Assembly: GCF_020215705.1 (NCBI RefSeq)
Contig: NZ_JAIWNB010000001.1
Span: forward strand, 1,116,001-1,180,000
DNA from: Nonomuraea aurantiaca
GTDB lineage: Bacteria > Actinomycetota > Actinomycetes > Streptosporangiales > Streptosporangiaceae
Length of the DNA stretch: 64,000 nucleotides
Reading direction: 5' to 3'
A model generated the notes under the pieces. That model had not been told where the DNA came from, did no database searches, and saw nothing but the letters and a program-made list of their open reading frames with translations. The first letter of the stretch is position 1. Every line of letters begins with the position of its first letter. Of the stretch, positions 34,079 through 42,324 are shown one piece after another. The position numbers were made by a program, and so were the translations under genes.

Positions 34079-35563
34079 TCGTCTGCCGCCCGCGCCGAGC
34101 AGGTACAGCAGGGCCCCCACGACGAGCGAGGCCAGGGCGATGCCGCCGACCAGCCAGAACCACGTGCCGTAGGAGATCTCCGCCCCCAGCAGGGCGAACG
34201 AGCCGGCGTTGTTGGAGATCAACGGTGTCCACGAGCCCGACAGCGTGGAGACGACCCCCACGAGCGAGGCCAGGGCGCCGACGATCGAGGCCACCCAGAA
34301 CACGGCGGGCGAGGCCAGCCGCCGCGCCTCGAACTGGGTCCGGTAGCGGCGCACGATGATGAGCACGTCGACGAACAGCACCACGATCGACAGGCACCAG
34401 ATGACCGTGACCGCCGCCTGCAGCACGTTGTAGACCTCGGTCTGCGCGTCGGCCGGCGCGGCCGACGCGAACGGCACCACGATGAACGCCGCCACGGTGA
34501 ACAGCGCGGCCAGCACGGTCTGGATCCAGACCGCCACGTCCGGCACCTTGTGCGCGTTGACGTGCGAGACGGCCTTGGGCAGCCGCTGGTCGAGCCCGGA
34601 GACGAAGATCAGGCGGGCGAAGGAGTAGTTGTAGACGACGGTGATGATGAAGAACATCGCCGCCAGCACGAGCGCCACCAGCTTGCCCGCCCAGGCGCCC
34701 AGCCCGATGCCGACCGCGGCCGCCACCGCGGTGATCTGCGCCGACCGGTCCGCCGGAACCGAGACCATCACGCCCCAGGTGGCGGTGAGGTAGGCGATCA
34801 TCACGGCGAGCGAGCCCCACAGCAGGTAGCGGGTGACCGCGCGGTCCTGCCGGATCTCCACGCCCATGTTCAGCGGCACCTCGACGCCGAGCAGGGCGAG
34901 CACCGCCAGGCCGAAGAAGCTCCAGTTGCCGAGGTTGATCCCGTGCTCGGCCGACGGGCTCCAGGCCGAGAAGTCCCACGGGTTTGTCGCCGCCGCGTTG
35001 CCCCGCAGCAGGTGGACGAGCCCGGCCCCGAAGATCAGCAGGATGGCCAGGCCGTACGCGAGGAAGACGATGTTGACCACGTTCTGCGTCAGGCGGAACC
35101 GCAGCACGGCCAGCACGGCCGCCAGCACCAGGATCGCCACGATCAACCCGCCCTGCGCCTGCACGGACAGGGCGCCGACGGCGGGGAAGACGAAGCCGAG
35201 GAACGAGATCGTCAGCGTGCCCGTGGCCACCATCACCAGGACGCCCGGCCACCACGCGCAGAACCCGGCGAAGAACCCCCAGAACGGCCCGAACGCCTTG
35301 CTGGTCCACAGGTAGATCGAACCCTCACCGGGGAACATGGCGCCGAGCTGCCCGGTCACGATCGCGCACGGGATCAGGAACAGCGCGAACGCGATGATCC
35401 ACCAGCCGAACGCGGCCGGACCGGCGCTCTGGATCACCGCGGCGTTCGTGATGAACAGCACGATCGCCACGAAGATGGCGACCATGTCGAACGTGGTGAG
35501 CACCTTCGGCAGGATCCCGCCCGCCACCCGCTCGGACAGCAGGTCGTCACCGGACGTCGTCAT
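34064..35563 (-). CDS. APC-family amino acid permease
   Basis: A 499-residue amino acid/polyamine/organocation transporter with about 12-13 helices. The start includes GILPKVLTTFDMVAIFVAIVLFI, then the substrate-site region PGEGSIYLWTSKAFGPFWGF (helix 3 and the following loop), and GVEVPLNMGVEIRQDRAVTR as in the family's helix 6-7 region. Substrate unknown. It starts with ATG 97 bp downstream, in its own direction, of nothing obvious and is probably a single transcription unit. Confidence 0.88.
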   Translation of the reverse strand: MTTSGDDLLSERVAGGILPKVLTTFDMVAIFVAIVLFITNAAVIQSAGPAAFGWWIIAFALFLIPCAIVTGQLGAMFPGEGSIYLWTSKAFGPFWGFFAGFCAWWPGVLVMVATGTLTISFLGFVFPAVGALSVQAQGGLIVAILVLAAVLAVLRFRLTQNVVNIVFLAYGLAILLIFGAGLVHLLRGNAAATNPWDFSAWSPSAEHGINLGNWSFFGLAVLALLGVEVPLNMGVEIRQDRAVTRYLLWGSLAVMIAYLTATWGVMVSVPADRSAQITAVAAAVGIGLGAWAGKLVALVLAAMFFIITVVYNYSFARLIFVSGLDQRLPKAVSHVNAHKVPDVAVWIQTVLAALFTVAAFIVVPFASAAPADAQTEVYNVLQAAVTVIWCLSIVVLFVDVLIIVRRYRTQFEARRLASPAVFWVASIVGALASLVGVVSTLSGSWTPLISNNAGSFALLGAEISYGTWFWLVGGIALASLVVGALLYLLGAGGRRKGPA

Positions 35564-35670
35564 GAGGCGGCCCTCTCAGCAGCGGTTACCTGCCAAGATC
35601 CGCCGCGCTCCGACCTGCGTCAAGCAGCCAGGCCGTCACGCGGCGTTTCGCTGAGACGCGGTATCCGTGG

Positions 35671-36615
35671 TCAGGGGCGGGAGGCCTCGTCGAGGACGCG
35701 TACTTCGTCGGCGGTCAGCGTGAGCGCGGCCGCCGCGAGGAGCGGCTGGAGCTGCCTGACGTCGCGGGCGCTGGAGATCGGCGCGGTGATCGTGGGCTGG
35801 GCGGCGAGCCAGGCCAGCGCTACCGCGGCCGGCTCGACGTCGTGCTCGGCGGCCACCTTGGTGAGGGCCTCGATCGTCCGCGGCCCGCGCTCCGTCTCCA
35901 GGTATTTGGCCGCCTGTCCCGCTCGCGGGCTGTCGACCGTGACCCCCGGGGCGTACTTGCCGGTCAGGAAGCCGCGGGCCAGCGTGGAGTAGGGGGTGCT
36001 GGACAGCCCCTCGGCGGCCACGACGTCGCGCAGGCCACCCTCGTAGTCGCGCTCCATCAGGCTGTACTGCTGCTGCAGCGCGACGTACCTGGGCAGGCCC
36101 TCGTCGTCGGCCACCCGCAGCGCCTCCGCCAGCCGGTCGGCGCCGTAGTTGGAGGCGCCGATGTGGCGGATCTTGCCCTCCTCGATCAGCTGCCCGAACG
36201 TGGCCAGCGTGTCGGCCAGCGGGGTGTCCTGGTCGTCGACATGCGCCCAGTAGAGGTCGATCCGGTCGGTACGCAGCCGGCGCAGCGAGTGCTCGACGGC
36301 GGTGCGGATGGTCTTGGGCGCCAGGCCCTTCACGCCCTCCAGCATGCCGACCTTGGTGGCCAGCACGATCGAGTCGCGATTGCCGCGCTCCGCCAGCCAC
36401 TCACCGATGATCGTCTCGGAGGTGGACTCGCCGGTGGCCCAGTAGGGGTAGACGTCGGCCGTGTCGATGAAGTTGCCGCCGCCCTCGATGTAGGCGTCGA
36501 GCACCTCGAAGGACGCCGCCCGGTCGGCGGTCCAGCCAAAGACGTTGGTGCCCAGACATATCGGGAACACGGATAGGTCCGTAGTGGCGATTGATCTCAA
36601 CTCAGAAGATCTCAT
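35671..36615 (-). CDS. Aldo/keto reductase
   Basis: A 314-residue (beta/alpha)8 NADPH-dependent oxidoreductase. The catalytic tetrad is D51, Y56, K88 and H125 (NFIDTADVYPYW, VLATKVGM and LYWAHVDD). The C-terminal NADPH-binding segment APISSARDVRQLQ is present. Substrate unknown. It diverges from the esterase gene across a 36-bp gap. Confidence 0.92.
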   Translation of the reverse strand: MRSSELRSIATTDLSVFPICLGTNVFGWTADRAASFEVLDAYIEGGGNFIDTADVYPYWATGESTSETIIGEWLAERGNRDSIVLATKVGMLEGVKGLAPKTIRTAVEHSLRRLRTDRIDLYWAHVDDQDTPLADTLATFGQLIEEGKIRHIGASNYGADRLAEALRVADDEGLPRYVALQQQYSLMERDYEGGLRDVVAAEGLSSTPYSTLARGFLTGKYAPGVTVDSPRAGQAAKYLETERGPRTIEALTKVAAEHDVEPAAVALAWLAAQPTITAPISSARDVRQLQPLLAAAALTLTADEVRVLDEASRP

Positions 36616-36651
36616 CTCGCTATTATCCGCGCATCGAAAAGGGAGGCTTCG

Positions 36652-37608
36652 ATGGCACCCCGATTACGTGGTTGGCTGGTCATCGGCGGCCTTCTCGCGG
36701 TGGGGGCAGTGGCCGTACTGCTCAATCGCGATGGCGAGCCCGCCCGCCGGCCAGCTCCGTCGAGCGGCGCGCGGGCGGCCGAGGCGGCCGAAGTCGTCGA
36801 GGAGAAGCGGCTCGACGAGCGCAGGATGGAGCTGACGATCAGGTCGCCGGCGCTCGCCGGCACCACGAAGGTACGGCTGCTGCTGCCCTCGCGATGGGAG
36901 TCGCGGCGCGACTGGCCGGTGCTCTGGCTGCTGCACGGCGGCCTCGACGACTACGCCTCGTGGACCGCCAAGACCGACGTCGACGCGCTCACCCGCGACT
37001 CCGGGCTGATGGTCGTCATGCCTGACGGCGGCAAGTGCGGCAGCTACTCTGACTGGTGGAACGGCGGCGACGGCGGCCCGCCGCGCTGGGCGACGTACCA
37101 CCTCAAAGAGCTGCTGCCGCTGCTCGAATCCCGCTACCGCGCCGGGCGGGAGCGGGCCATCGCGGGCTATTCGATGGGCGGTCAGGGCGCGATGCTGTAC
37201 GCCGCCAAGGGGTACTTCAAGGCCGCGGCCTCCTTCAGCGGAGCCGTGCACATCCTCGAACCCGGCGTGCCGCAGGCCGTCATGGCGGGCACCACGATCG
37301 GCTGCTTCGGCACCGACTGGAAGCGCGTCTGGGGGGATCCGGCCGCGCAGCGCTCCGTCTGGCGCGCGCACAACCCCTATGACCAGGCCGGGAAGCTCAA
37401 GGGGGTCGAGCTGTACGTGGCCGCGGGCGCGGGCGACCTGGTCGAGGACCTCGCCAACCGGGCCGCGCGGGCGTTCGCGGGGCGGCTGGAGCGGCTGGGC
37501 GTGCCTGTACGGACGCACTTCTATCGCGGTGGGCACAACCACGAATCCTGGCAGCGGGAGCTGCACCGGGCCTACCCCATGCTCACCCGGGCCATCGGCG
37601 CCCAGTGA
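36652..37608 (+). CDS. Membrane-anchored or secreted esterase (alpha/beta hydrolase)
   Basis: A 318-residue esterase-D/antigen 85-like hydrolase. The N-terminus is a signal anchor (WLVIGGLLAVGAVAVLL) followed by a Pro/Ala linker. The oxyanion region is PVLWLLHGGLDD, the nucleophile S174 in AGYSMGGQGAM, and the late His is probably in YRGGHNHESW. Related proteins act on trehalose or carbohydrate esters; the substrate here is not determinable. GGGAGG precedes the ATG. Confidence 0.88.
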   Translation: MAPRLRGWLVIGGLLAVGAVAVLLNRDGEPARRPAPSSGARAAEAAEVVEEKRLDERRMELTIRSPALAGTTKVRLLLPSRWESRRDWPVLWLLHGGLDDYASWTAKTDVDALTRDSGLMVVMPDGGKCGSYSDWWNGGDGGPPRWATYHLKELLPLLESRYRAGRERAIAGYSMGGQGAMLYAAKGYFKAAASFSGAVHILEPGVPQAVMAGTTIGCFGTDWKRVWGDPAAQRSVWRAHNPYDQAGKLKGVELYVAAGAGDLVEDLANRAARAFAGRLERLGVPVRTHFYRGGHNHESWQRELHRAYPMLTRAIGAQ

Positions 37609-37667
37609 GGGTGTCGTCGACTTCTATGCCCTTACCAGGGGCTATGGGGTGACGTTAGGGTGCGGCT

Positions 37668-38213
37668 GTGGAGGTCGGTGACGCGCGGACGCGCATTCTG
37701 GACGCGGCGGAGGAGCTGTTCGCCGGTGGCGGTTACGAGGCCACGCCGACGGCGGTCATCGCCCGGCTGGCCGCGGTGCCCAAGGGGCTGATCTTCCACT
37801 ACTTCCCGCGCAAGATCGACGTTCTGGTGGCGCTCATCGACGAGCGCACGCTGGTGGAGGAGGGGCACGAGGTCGAGGCGGTGCCCGGCGACCCGGCGGG
37901 CACGCTGTCGCGGCTGGCCCGCAGGCTGCCGCTGCGCGCCTCGCCGGCGATGCGCCGCATCCTGTTCCGGGAGGCCGACACGCACGGCTCGGTCAAGGAG
38001 CGGCTCGGCCGGCTCAACGGCGAGCTGATCAGCCGGGCCAGGTTCGCGCTGGAGCTGGCGCTGCCGGGGGCCAGGGGCGACGCGGCCCGGCTGGAGGTGG
38101 CGGCGGCCACGTTCGCGGCCGTACTGCTCTATCAGGAGAACCTCTGCCAGCTAACCGGCCACCAGATCGATCCCGACGCGGTCGCGGAACTCATCGCCCA
38201 CTCGCTCGTCTGA
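37668..38213 (+). CDS. TetR-family transcriptional regulator
   Basis: A 181-residue regulator with an N-terminal TetR HTH (TRILDAAEELFAGGGYEATPTAVIARLAAVPKGLIFHYFPRK, given here as its landmarks TRILDAAEELF and GLIFHYF). A C-terminal ligand domain follows with no recognised subtype. It starts with GTG. Its last 63 bp overlap, antisense, the 3' end of the WS/DGAT gene, so the two may be linked in regulation. Confidence 0.9.
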   Translation: MEVGDARTRILDAAEELFAGGGYEATPTAVIARLAAVPKGLIFHYFPRKIDVLVALIDERTLVEEGHEVEAVPGDPAGTLSRLARRLPLRASPAMRRILFREADTHGSVKERLGRLNGELISRARFALELALPGARGDAARLEVAAATFAAVLLYQENLCQLTGHQIDPDAVAELIAHSLV

Positions 38214-39659
38214 CAGCTCGTCGAGGGCCGTCCTCAGGTGGGAGAGCAGCCCCCACACGTCGTCCATCCGCTCGGGGCAGGCCACCACGCCGAAGTCGAG
38301 CATGCCGTCGTAGGAGAAGCAGGTGATGTTCACGCCGCCGCTCATGTCGGTCAGCACCGACAGCGGGTAGTACGACAGGATCCGTCCCCCGCACAGATAC
38401 AGCGGGAACTGCGGCCCCGGCACGTTGCTGATGATCAGGTTGATCGGCGGGAACGTCACCGACGCCAGCCGGAAGATCGCCGGTGTGGCCAGGCTGGTGA
38501 TGGGCGCGGGCAGCAGCGAGCAGAGCTCGTCCAGCCAGACGGGCGGCGCCAGGGCGAAGCGCCGTTTGGCCGCGCTCATGGTGGCGCCGACGGCCCGCAG
38601 GCGTTGTACCGGGTCGGCGACGTTCGTGGGCATCGGGGCGATCATGGCGGAGATCTGGTTGCCCACCGTCTCCCCGGCACCGGCCGTACGGACCGCGACG
38701 GGGACCGCGACGACCAGCGGCTCGTCGGGCAGCGCGGCCCGCTCCTCCAGCCACGACCGCAGCGCCGACGTGCACAGCGCCATGACGATGTCGTTGACGC
38801 TCATCCCGTTGGCCTTGGCCACGCTCTTGACGTCCTTGAGCGAGACCGACCCGAACGACAGATGGCGCCGCCCGCTGATCGGCCCGTTGAACGGCGTGCG
38901 CGGGACGGTCAGGCCGGGCAGCTCGGGGCGCGGCTTGTCGTCGCCGGCGACGAACCTGGCCGCCCTGGCGATCAGCCGCGAGCCGGGGAGGGCGGAGGCC
39001 ACGGGGATCGCGTCGAGGTCACCGGCGGCCCTGACCACCGAGCGGACGGCGCGCATGGGGTGGATCGCGGTCTGTACGGCGGCGGCGGCCAGCATGCTCA
39101 CCAGGCCGGGCGCCGGTTGGTCCGGCTGATCCTGCCGGCGTGGTGTCCGGCCTGACCGGCAGTCGGGCGGCAGCGGGTCCCGGGCGTCGGGGGAGAGGTC
39201 GAGCAGGGTGGCGAGCGTCTCCGCGCCGGAGACACCGTCGATGGCCGCGTGGTGCACCTTGGTGTAGACGGCGGCCAGACCGTCGGGCAGCCCGTTGATC
39301 AGGTGCATCTCCCACAGCGGATGGGCCCGGTCGAGCCGCCGGGCGTGGATCGCCGCCACCGTCTCGGCCAGCTGCCGCTCGCCGCCGGGCGGGAGCAGTG
39401 TCGTCTCGAACAGGTGGTTGCCGATGTCGAACTCGGTGTCGGGCACCCAGTAGGGCCGGTCCAGCCCGAACGGCACCTCCGCCAGCCGCAGGCTCAGCGC
39501 CGGCGACAGGTGCAGCCGCTCCAGCAGCAGGGCCGCGAGGTTGTCGCGGGTGACGTGGCCCCCGGCGGGGTCGAGGATCGCCAGGCCCGCCACATTGGCG
39601 GCGGTGGTCGCGGATTCGACGTTGAGGAACTGGGCGTCGAGCGCGGTGAGCTGGCGCAT
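38151..39659 (-). CDS. WS/DGAT acyltransferase (wax ester synthase/diacylglycerol acyltransferase)
   Basis: A 502-residue enzyme that joins acyl-CoA to fatty alcohol or diacylglycerol to make storage lipid. The catalytic HHxxxDG motif is HHAAIDG at 136-142. PLWEMHLINGL precedes it, and the C-terminal LIISNVPGPQFPLY segment is the second conserved family block. It starts QLTALDAQFLNVE, the usual N-terminus. The gene ends inside the convergent TetR gene. Confidence 0.93.
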   Translation of the reverse strand: MRQLTALDAQFLNVESATTAANVAGLAILDPAGGHVTRDNLAALLLERLHLSPALSLRLAEVPFGLDRPYWVPDTEFDIGNHLFETTLLPPGGERQLAETVAAIHARRLDRAHPLWEMHLINGLPDGLAAVYTKVHHAAIDGVSGAETLATLLDLSPDARDPLPPDCRSGRTPRRQDQPDQPAPGLVSMLAAAAVQTAIHPMRAVRSVVRAAGDLDAIPVASALPGSRLIARAARFVAGDDKPRPELPGLTVPRTPFNGPISGRRHLSFGSVSLKDVKSVAKANGMSVNDIVMALCTSALRSWLEERAALPDEPLVVAVPVAVRTAGAGETVGNQISAMIAPMPTNVADPVQRLRAVGATMSAAKRRFALAPPVWLDELCSLLPAPITSLATPAIFRLASVTFPPINLIISNVPGPQFPLYLCGGRILSYYPLSVLTDMSGGVNITCFSYDGMLDFGVVACPERMDDVWGLLSHLRTALDELSDERVGDEFRDRVGIDLVAG

Positions 39660-39803
39660 CTGCTCTCCCTTTCTCCCGGAATCTGGCCACCATCACATGC
39701 GAGGATTGCCGCGACGTTTCCGCGAGAGTCTTCCAGATGAATTCGGATGCGCTGTCCCATCATTTAGTAAATGCGCAGCTCACCCCTGATCGGGGACAAT
39801 TCC

Positions 39804-40850
39804 CTATCCATGGACAACGGAAACAGGGTGCCGCACGACAGCGTCGAAGTGATATCCGAACGGGTGGTGCGGCGTCGTCAGGGGCTGCGTCTCGCCCGTC
39901 TCGTCGGTCGCCCTCGCCATCAGCTCGTACGGCCCCGGCCGCCGGGGCGTCCAGCCGATGTGCCACGGCAACCAGGCGCTGACCAGGTGCGGGCCGTGCT
40001 GCGCGGGCCGCTGCCAGCTCAGTCCGCCGTCGACGCTGACCTCGACCCGGACGATCCGCCCCCGACCCGACCACGACCTGCCGTGCAGGACGTACGGCCG
40101 GCCGACCGCCAGGCGCGCATTCCACGCCAGCTCGAAAGCGCTCTTCACCGGCTGAGTCGTAACGTCGCGGTAAAAGACGGTGTTCCACGGGGAAGTAAGC
40201 TCTCGGGTCGCCACCTCGATATCACCCAGCCATTTGATCGACGCTATTCCCACCCAGCCCGGCACCACCAGGCGTACCGGAAATCCGTGGTCGGGCGGGA
40301 GCGGCCGGCCGTTCATCTCGTACGCGACGAGCACGTCGTCCATGGCCTTGTCGACGGGGAGCGGCCTGCGCACGTGCCCGTGGTCCTCGAACGGCGCGTC
40401 GAGACCGCTCGGCAGCAGGTCCACGGCATCCGGCCGCAGTCCCGCGTGCCGGAGCAGGTAACTGAGCGGCACCCCGCGCCACCGCGCGACGCCGATCGCG
40501 CCCAGCCCCCACTGCGTGCCCGGGGTCGGGTTGAGCTGCTGCGCCGCGTACAGTCGCCGGCCGTTCCCGGCACACTCGATCGCGGCGTCGAGGGTGCGTG
40601 ACGGCATGGCACGAAGCTGGTCGTAGTCGTACTCGCCCGGACATCGCAGGCCGGGGCCGTGGAGCCGCAGCCGCCAGGTCGTGGGATCGATGCTGGGCGT
40701 GTACGTATGATTTCGCACGAAAAATCGGTCTATAGGGGTGTGGTATCCCTGCCCGGCCATGGCTTCCCACCGCATCTCGGCGCTGCCGTCGTACACGGTG
40801 AACAGGTGGGCCGGCAGCGGTTTGACGATCGTCGCCAGAGCTTGCTCCAT
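39804..40850 (-). CDS. Molybdopterin-dependent sulfite oxidase-family enzyme
   Basis: A 348-residue Mo-cofactor oxidoreductase. C93 in AAIECAGNGRRLY is the molybdenum-ligating cysteine. RFFVRNHTYTPSID at the start and GFPVRLVVPGWVGIASIKWL mid-protein are family hallmarks, with a C-terminal Mo-co dimerisation domain (RIVRVEVSVDGGLSW). The ATG at 40850 has GGAGG 8 nt upstream and is preferred to 40865. No Tat signal is visible, so it is probably cytoplasmic. The reaction may be on sulfite or another oxo substrate. Confidence 0.9.
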   Translation of the reverse strand: MEQALATIVKPLPAHLFTVYDGSAEMRWEAMAGQGYHTPIDRFFVRNHTYTPSIDPTTWRLRLHGPGLRCPGEYDYDQLRAMPSRTLDAAIECAGNGRRLYAAQQLNPTPGTQWGLGAIGVARWRGVPLSYLLRHAGLRPDAVDLLPSGLDAPFEDHGHVRRPLPVDKAMDDVLVAYEMNGRPLPPDHGFPVRLVVPGWVGIASIKWLGDIEVATRELTSPWNTVFYRDVTTQPVKSAFELAWNARLAVGRPYVLHGRSWSGRGRIVRVEVSVDGGLSWQRPAQHGPHLVSAWLPWHIGWTPRRPGPYELMARATDETGETQPLTTPHHPFGYHFDAVVRHPVSVVHG

Positions 40851-40917
40851 GGGCGCTACCTCCACAGCATGTATTTCCTACAGGGAAACCATTTAATCGT
40901 GTCGGCTGAGCCCGTGC

Positions 40918-41209
40918 CCGTGCCCCGCCAGCGGCCGGCTCCGGCACTCACCCGGCTGATCGACCGCCTCGACACGGCCGGACTGGTCCAGCGCACGCTC
41001 TCTCGGGAGAACCGGCGCCCTCGGTCGAGATGGCCCTGGCCGAGCGGGGGCACGAGCTTGCCCGCCGCGTCCAGGAGACGCGGCGGCCGTTGTTCGACTG
41101 GGGGAGCGGGCTACTGGACGACAACGAGTTCGCGCTTGCGGCGGCGCGCTTGCGGCGGCGTGCTTGCGGCGGCGTGCTTGAGGCGGCGTGCTTGAGGCGG
41201 CGTGCTTGA
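40918..41209 (+). pseudogene. Degraded MarR-family regulator
   Basis: The frame from about 40940 reads PALTRLIDRLDTAGLVQRTLSREN, the MarR recognition helix and wing, but then goes out of frame near 41012. The homology continues in another frame from 41030 with MALAERGHELARRVQE and ends at a TGA at 41207-41209. An indel of one or two bases separates the halves and the N-terminal helices are missing. The last residues are coded by the 14-bp minisatellite. Non-functional as MarR. Confidence 0.7.
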
Positions 41210-41256
41210 GGCCGTGTGCTTGAGGCCGTGTGCTTGAGACTGCGCGCTTCAGGCCG
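41133..41256 (+). repeat. 14-bp GC-rich minisatellite
   Basis: Tandem units of about 14 bp (CGCTTGCGGCGGCG, TGCTTGCGGCGGCG, TGCTTGAGGCGGCG and degenerate TGTGCTTGAGGCCG) run from 41133 to about 41250, up to the stop codon of the sigma-factor gene. Fourteen is not a multiple of three, so changes in unit number alter the frame of the MarR remnant. Confidence 0.8.
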
Positions 41257-42240
41257 CTACTTCAGGCCGCTGAGGTCCAGCCGGGCGACGCGGTCCGGGT
41301 CGGCGAGCACGTCGATCTCCGCCACTTGTCCCTCCACGATCGCGAACCCCATGACCGCGAACGGCCGCCCGTCCCGCAGCGTCACGAACCCCGGCGAGCC
41401 GTTCACCAGCGCCGGCCACGACGACCCGGCGATGCGGGCCCAGCCGATCGCCTGCCTGGCCACCGCCGCCGCGCCCCTCACCACGGTCAGCCCCCCAGAG
41501 CCGCGCAGGTCGGAACGGGCGACGACATCCGGGTCCAATACGGTCATCAGCGCCTCGAAGTCGCCATCACGGGCGGCGGCCAGGAACGCGTCGACGACCT
41601 CACGCTGCCGGGTCAGGCTGGAGCGGGGCGGTGGGGCGGAGCGGGGCGCTGGGGTGGAGCCGGGCGGTGGGACGGAGCCGGGCGGTGGGACGGAGCCGGG
41701 CGGTGGGACGGAGCCGGGCGGTGGGACGGAGCCGGGCGGTGGGACGGAGCCGCGTACCCGGTGGCGCGCCCGGCTCGCGAGCTGCTTCGCCGCGTCCGGC
41801 GTACGGCCCACGATCCGCCCGATCTCCTCGAACGGCACGCTGAACATGTCGTGCAGCACGAACGCCAGCCGCTCCGCTGGCCTCAGCGACTCCAGCACCA
41901 CGAGCAGCGCCAGCCCCACCGAGTCGGCCAGGAGAGCCTCCTGCTCCGGATCGGCCCCCTCGGCGGGGCCGACGACGGGGTCGGGCAGGCGCGTGCCCAA
42001 CGGCTCCTCATGCCGCGCGGCGCGCCTGCGGAGCAGGTCCAGACAGATCCGCCCTACCACGGTGGTCAGCCAGCCGGCCAGGTTCTCCACCTCGCCGGCG
42101 GCGGAACGGCTGAGCCGCAGCCACGCCTCCTGCACGGCGTCCTCAGCCTCGCTGTGCGAGCCGAGCATCCGGTAGGCCACCGCCTGCAACCGCGGACGGT
42201 GCTCCTCGAACCGTCCGGCCAGAATCTTGTGCTCGTCCAT
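41257..42240 (-). CDS. ECF41-type sigma factor with C-terminal SnoaL-like domain
   Basis: A 327-residue extracytoplasmic-function sigma factor. Sigma2 (about 10-75) has AYRMLGSHSEAEDAVQEAWLRL, and sigma4 (about 105-165) has LRPAERLAFVLHDMFSVPFEEIGRIVGRTPDAAKQLASRAR, cited here by its ends. A SnoaL_2 domain (about 212-327) regulates activity in ECF41. Family motifs are recognisable: RLPDP (WLPEP-like, 84-88), RGSGG (DGGGK-like) and ADPDRV (NPDKV-like, 313-318). The linker after sigma4 is expanded by a SVPPPG repeat (165-194). Its promoter has an ECF41-like sequence. Confidence 0.9.
   Translation of the reverse strand: MDEHKILAGRFEEHRPRLQAVAYRMLGSHSEAEDAVQEAWLRLSRSAAGEVENLAGWLTTVVGRICLDLLRRRAARHEEPLGTRLPDPVVGPAEGADPEQEALLADSVGLALLVVLESLRPAERLAFVLHDMFSVPFEEIGRIVGRTPDAAKQLASRARHRVRGSVPPPGSVPPPGSVPPPGSVPPPGSVPPPGSTPAPRSAPPPRSSLTRQREVVDAFLAAARDGDFEALMTVLDPDVVARSDLRGSGGLTVVRGAAAVARQAIGWARIAGSSWPALVNGSPGFVTLRDGRPFAVMGFAIVEGQVAEIDVLADPDRVARLDLSGLK
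41644..41751 (-). repeat. 18-bp tandem repeat coding the sigma-factor linker
   Basis: Five perfect copies of GGGCGGTGGGACGGAGCC (41662-41751) follow one degenerate copy (41644-41661) on the plus strand. On the coding strand they spell SVPPPG repeats. The 18-bp period keeps the frame, so the linker length can vary by six residues per unit. Confidence 0.92.
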
Positions 42241-42276
42241 CCGTCACCTTTCCCCGCGCGGTCGCGTCATGGACAT

Positions 42277-42303
42277 GACGCACCGCGGGCGCCGAACGTG
42301 ACC
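42277..42303 (-). promoter_or_regulatory. ECF41-like promoter of the sigma-factor gene
   Basis: On the minus strand GGTCACG (42303-42297), a 16-nt spacer and CGTC (42280-42277) closely match the published ECF41 promoter pattern TGTCACA-N16-CGTC. It lies 37 bp upstream of the ATG, suggesting that the sigma factor drives its own gene. The adjacent inverted repeat GCGTCAT-GGAC-ATGACGC (42264-42281) overlaps the -10 element. Confidence 0.6.
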
Positions 42304-42324
42304 GGGCGGCAACCACCAGGACTC

